Assembly: GCF_946187255.1 (NCBI RefSeq)
Contig: NZ_CAMHRZ010000210.1
Coordinates: 1-6,077 of the forward strand
DNA length: 6,077 nt
DNA from: an uncultured Ruminococcus sp.
Lineage (GTDB): Bacteria; Bacillota; Clostridia; Oscillospirales; Ruminococcaceae
Direction of reading: 5' to 3'
Part shown: positions 5,960-6,077 of the stretch, in pieces
How positions within the stretch are numbered: the first letter of the stretch is position 1
How the letters are laid out: every line of letters starts with the position of its first letter
Notes under the pieces: model-generated
Told to the model about the DNA's origin: nothing
The model's database searches: none
What the model saw: only the letters and a program-made list of their open reading frames with translations
Position numbers and translations under genes: made by a program

Positions 5960-5983
5960 GGGACAGGTACTGTGCCCTGCCCC
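5960..5983 (-). promoter_or_regulatory. Leader stem-loop just upstream of the TPR gene's ribosome binding sites
   Basis: On the minus strand GGGGCAGG pairs with CCTGTCCC across an 8-base loop (7 Watson-Crick pairs plus one G-U). It ends four bases before the distal GGGAGG. An alternative small pairing, TCCC with GGGA in TCCCGGCGGGA, would break this stem and cover the distal SD. There is no T-run, so it is not a terminator. A translational role is possible but unproven. Confidence 0.4.
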
Positions 5984-6008
5984 TGTGGAAAGTGATATTT
6001 CTTTTGTC

Positions 6009-6014
6009 TTTATA
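6009..6014 (-). promoter_or_regulatory. Weak candidate -10 box (TATAAA) for the cluster
   Basis: Minus-strand TATAAA sits in an A/T-rich stretch about 80 bases before the TPR start, after the T-box-like motif and its adjoining hairpin. No recognisable TTGACA-like -35 lies 16-18 bases upstream, so this is offered only as the best candidate in the leader. Confidence 0.22.
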
Positions 6015-6037
6015 TTTTTTAATTAGAGCCTGCTATT

Positions 6038-6070
6038 GCCGAATGTATAAAATCGGCGGCGGTACCACCC
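6038..6070 (-). promoter_or_regulatory. T-box-like motif followed by a hairpin at the window edge
   Basis: The minus strand carries GGGTGGTACCGC (6059-6070), which matches the core of the conserved T-box antiterminator sequence (AGGGTGGNACCGCG), including the UGGNACC bulge that contacts the tRNA acceptor end. Directly after it, GCCGA and TCGGC (6038-6057) form a 5-bp stem with a 10-base loop. The hairpin lacks the T-run of a classic terminator, and the Stem I and specifier region would be outside the window. It may be a T-box remnant, a translational T-box or a chance palindrome around GGTACC. Confidence 0.3.
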
Positions 6071-6077
6071 GGGTCCA

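Noticed and set aside
6055..6077. 3' end of a tRNA gene on the plus strand (ends GGGTCCA)
   Set aside because: No T-loop (GTTCGAATC-like) precedes it at the right distance, so the acceptor-like ending is not supported.

Overview
The window holds one minus-strand gene cluster that looks like a type VII secretion (WXG100/EssC) locus from a Gram-positive anaerobe. Base composition is roughly balanced, the Shine-Dalgarno (SD) sites are strong AGGAGG-type, and the proteins read like those of Clostridia. A Ruminococcus-like (Oscillospiraceae) host is my best guess, from general protein style and the look of one intergenic repeat. I cannot prove it from the sequence.

In the direction of transcription (high to low coordinates), a leader region (5932-6077) contains a T-box-like motif, two hairpins and tandem SD sites. 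It is followed by a 508-residue cytoplasmic TPR protein with a TTG start (4405-5931), then a 104-residue helical protein that overlaps it by 17 bases (4107-4421). Next come a 116-residue WXG100-like protein with FTG in place of WxG (3630-3980) and a 103-residue WXG100-like protein with an FxxxD tail motif (3281-3592). A 242-base gap follows, carrying a compact hairpin-rich, repeat-like element. After it lies a 430-residue protein built on a 23-residue tandem repeat (1746-3038). The last gene, six bases further on, is the N-terminal 579 residues of an EssC/EccC-type FtsK/SpoIIIE secretion ATPase (1-1739), cut by the window edge.

The working model is a compact secretion module. EssC would be the membrane motor, the two WXG100-like proteins (and perhaps the 104-residue protein) its small helical substrates or partners, and the TPR protein a cytoplasmic adaptor or chaperone. 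The repeat protein is the least explained part. It has no signal peptide, membrane segment or sorting signal, and it consists almost wholly of an extended Val/Pro/Ala/Lys/Glu repeat. It is tightly coupled to the motor gene, so it may be a secreted fibre-like substrate or a spacer component of this secretion variant. The motor is also unusual: its N-terminus shows no FHA domain and looks more like a YukD/EsaB-type beta-grasp region. No real gene is seen on the plus strand; the long plus-strand open frames are shadows of the repeat gene and its neighbours.
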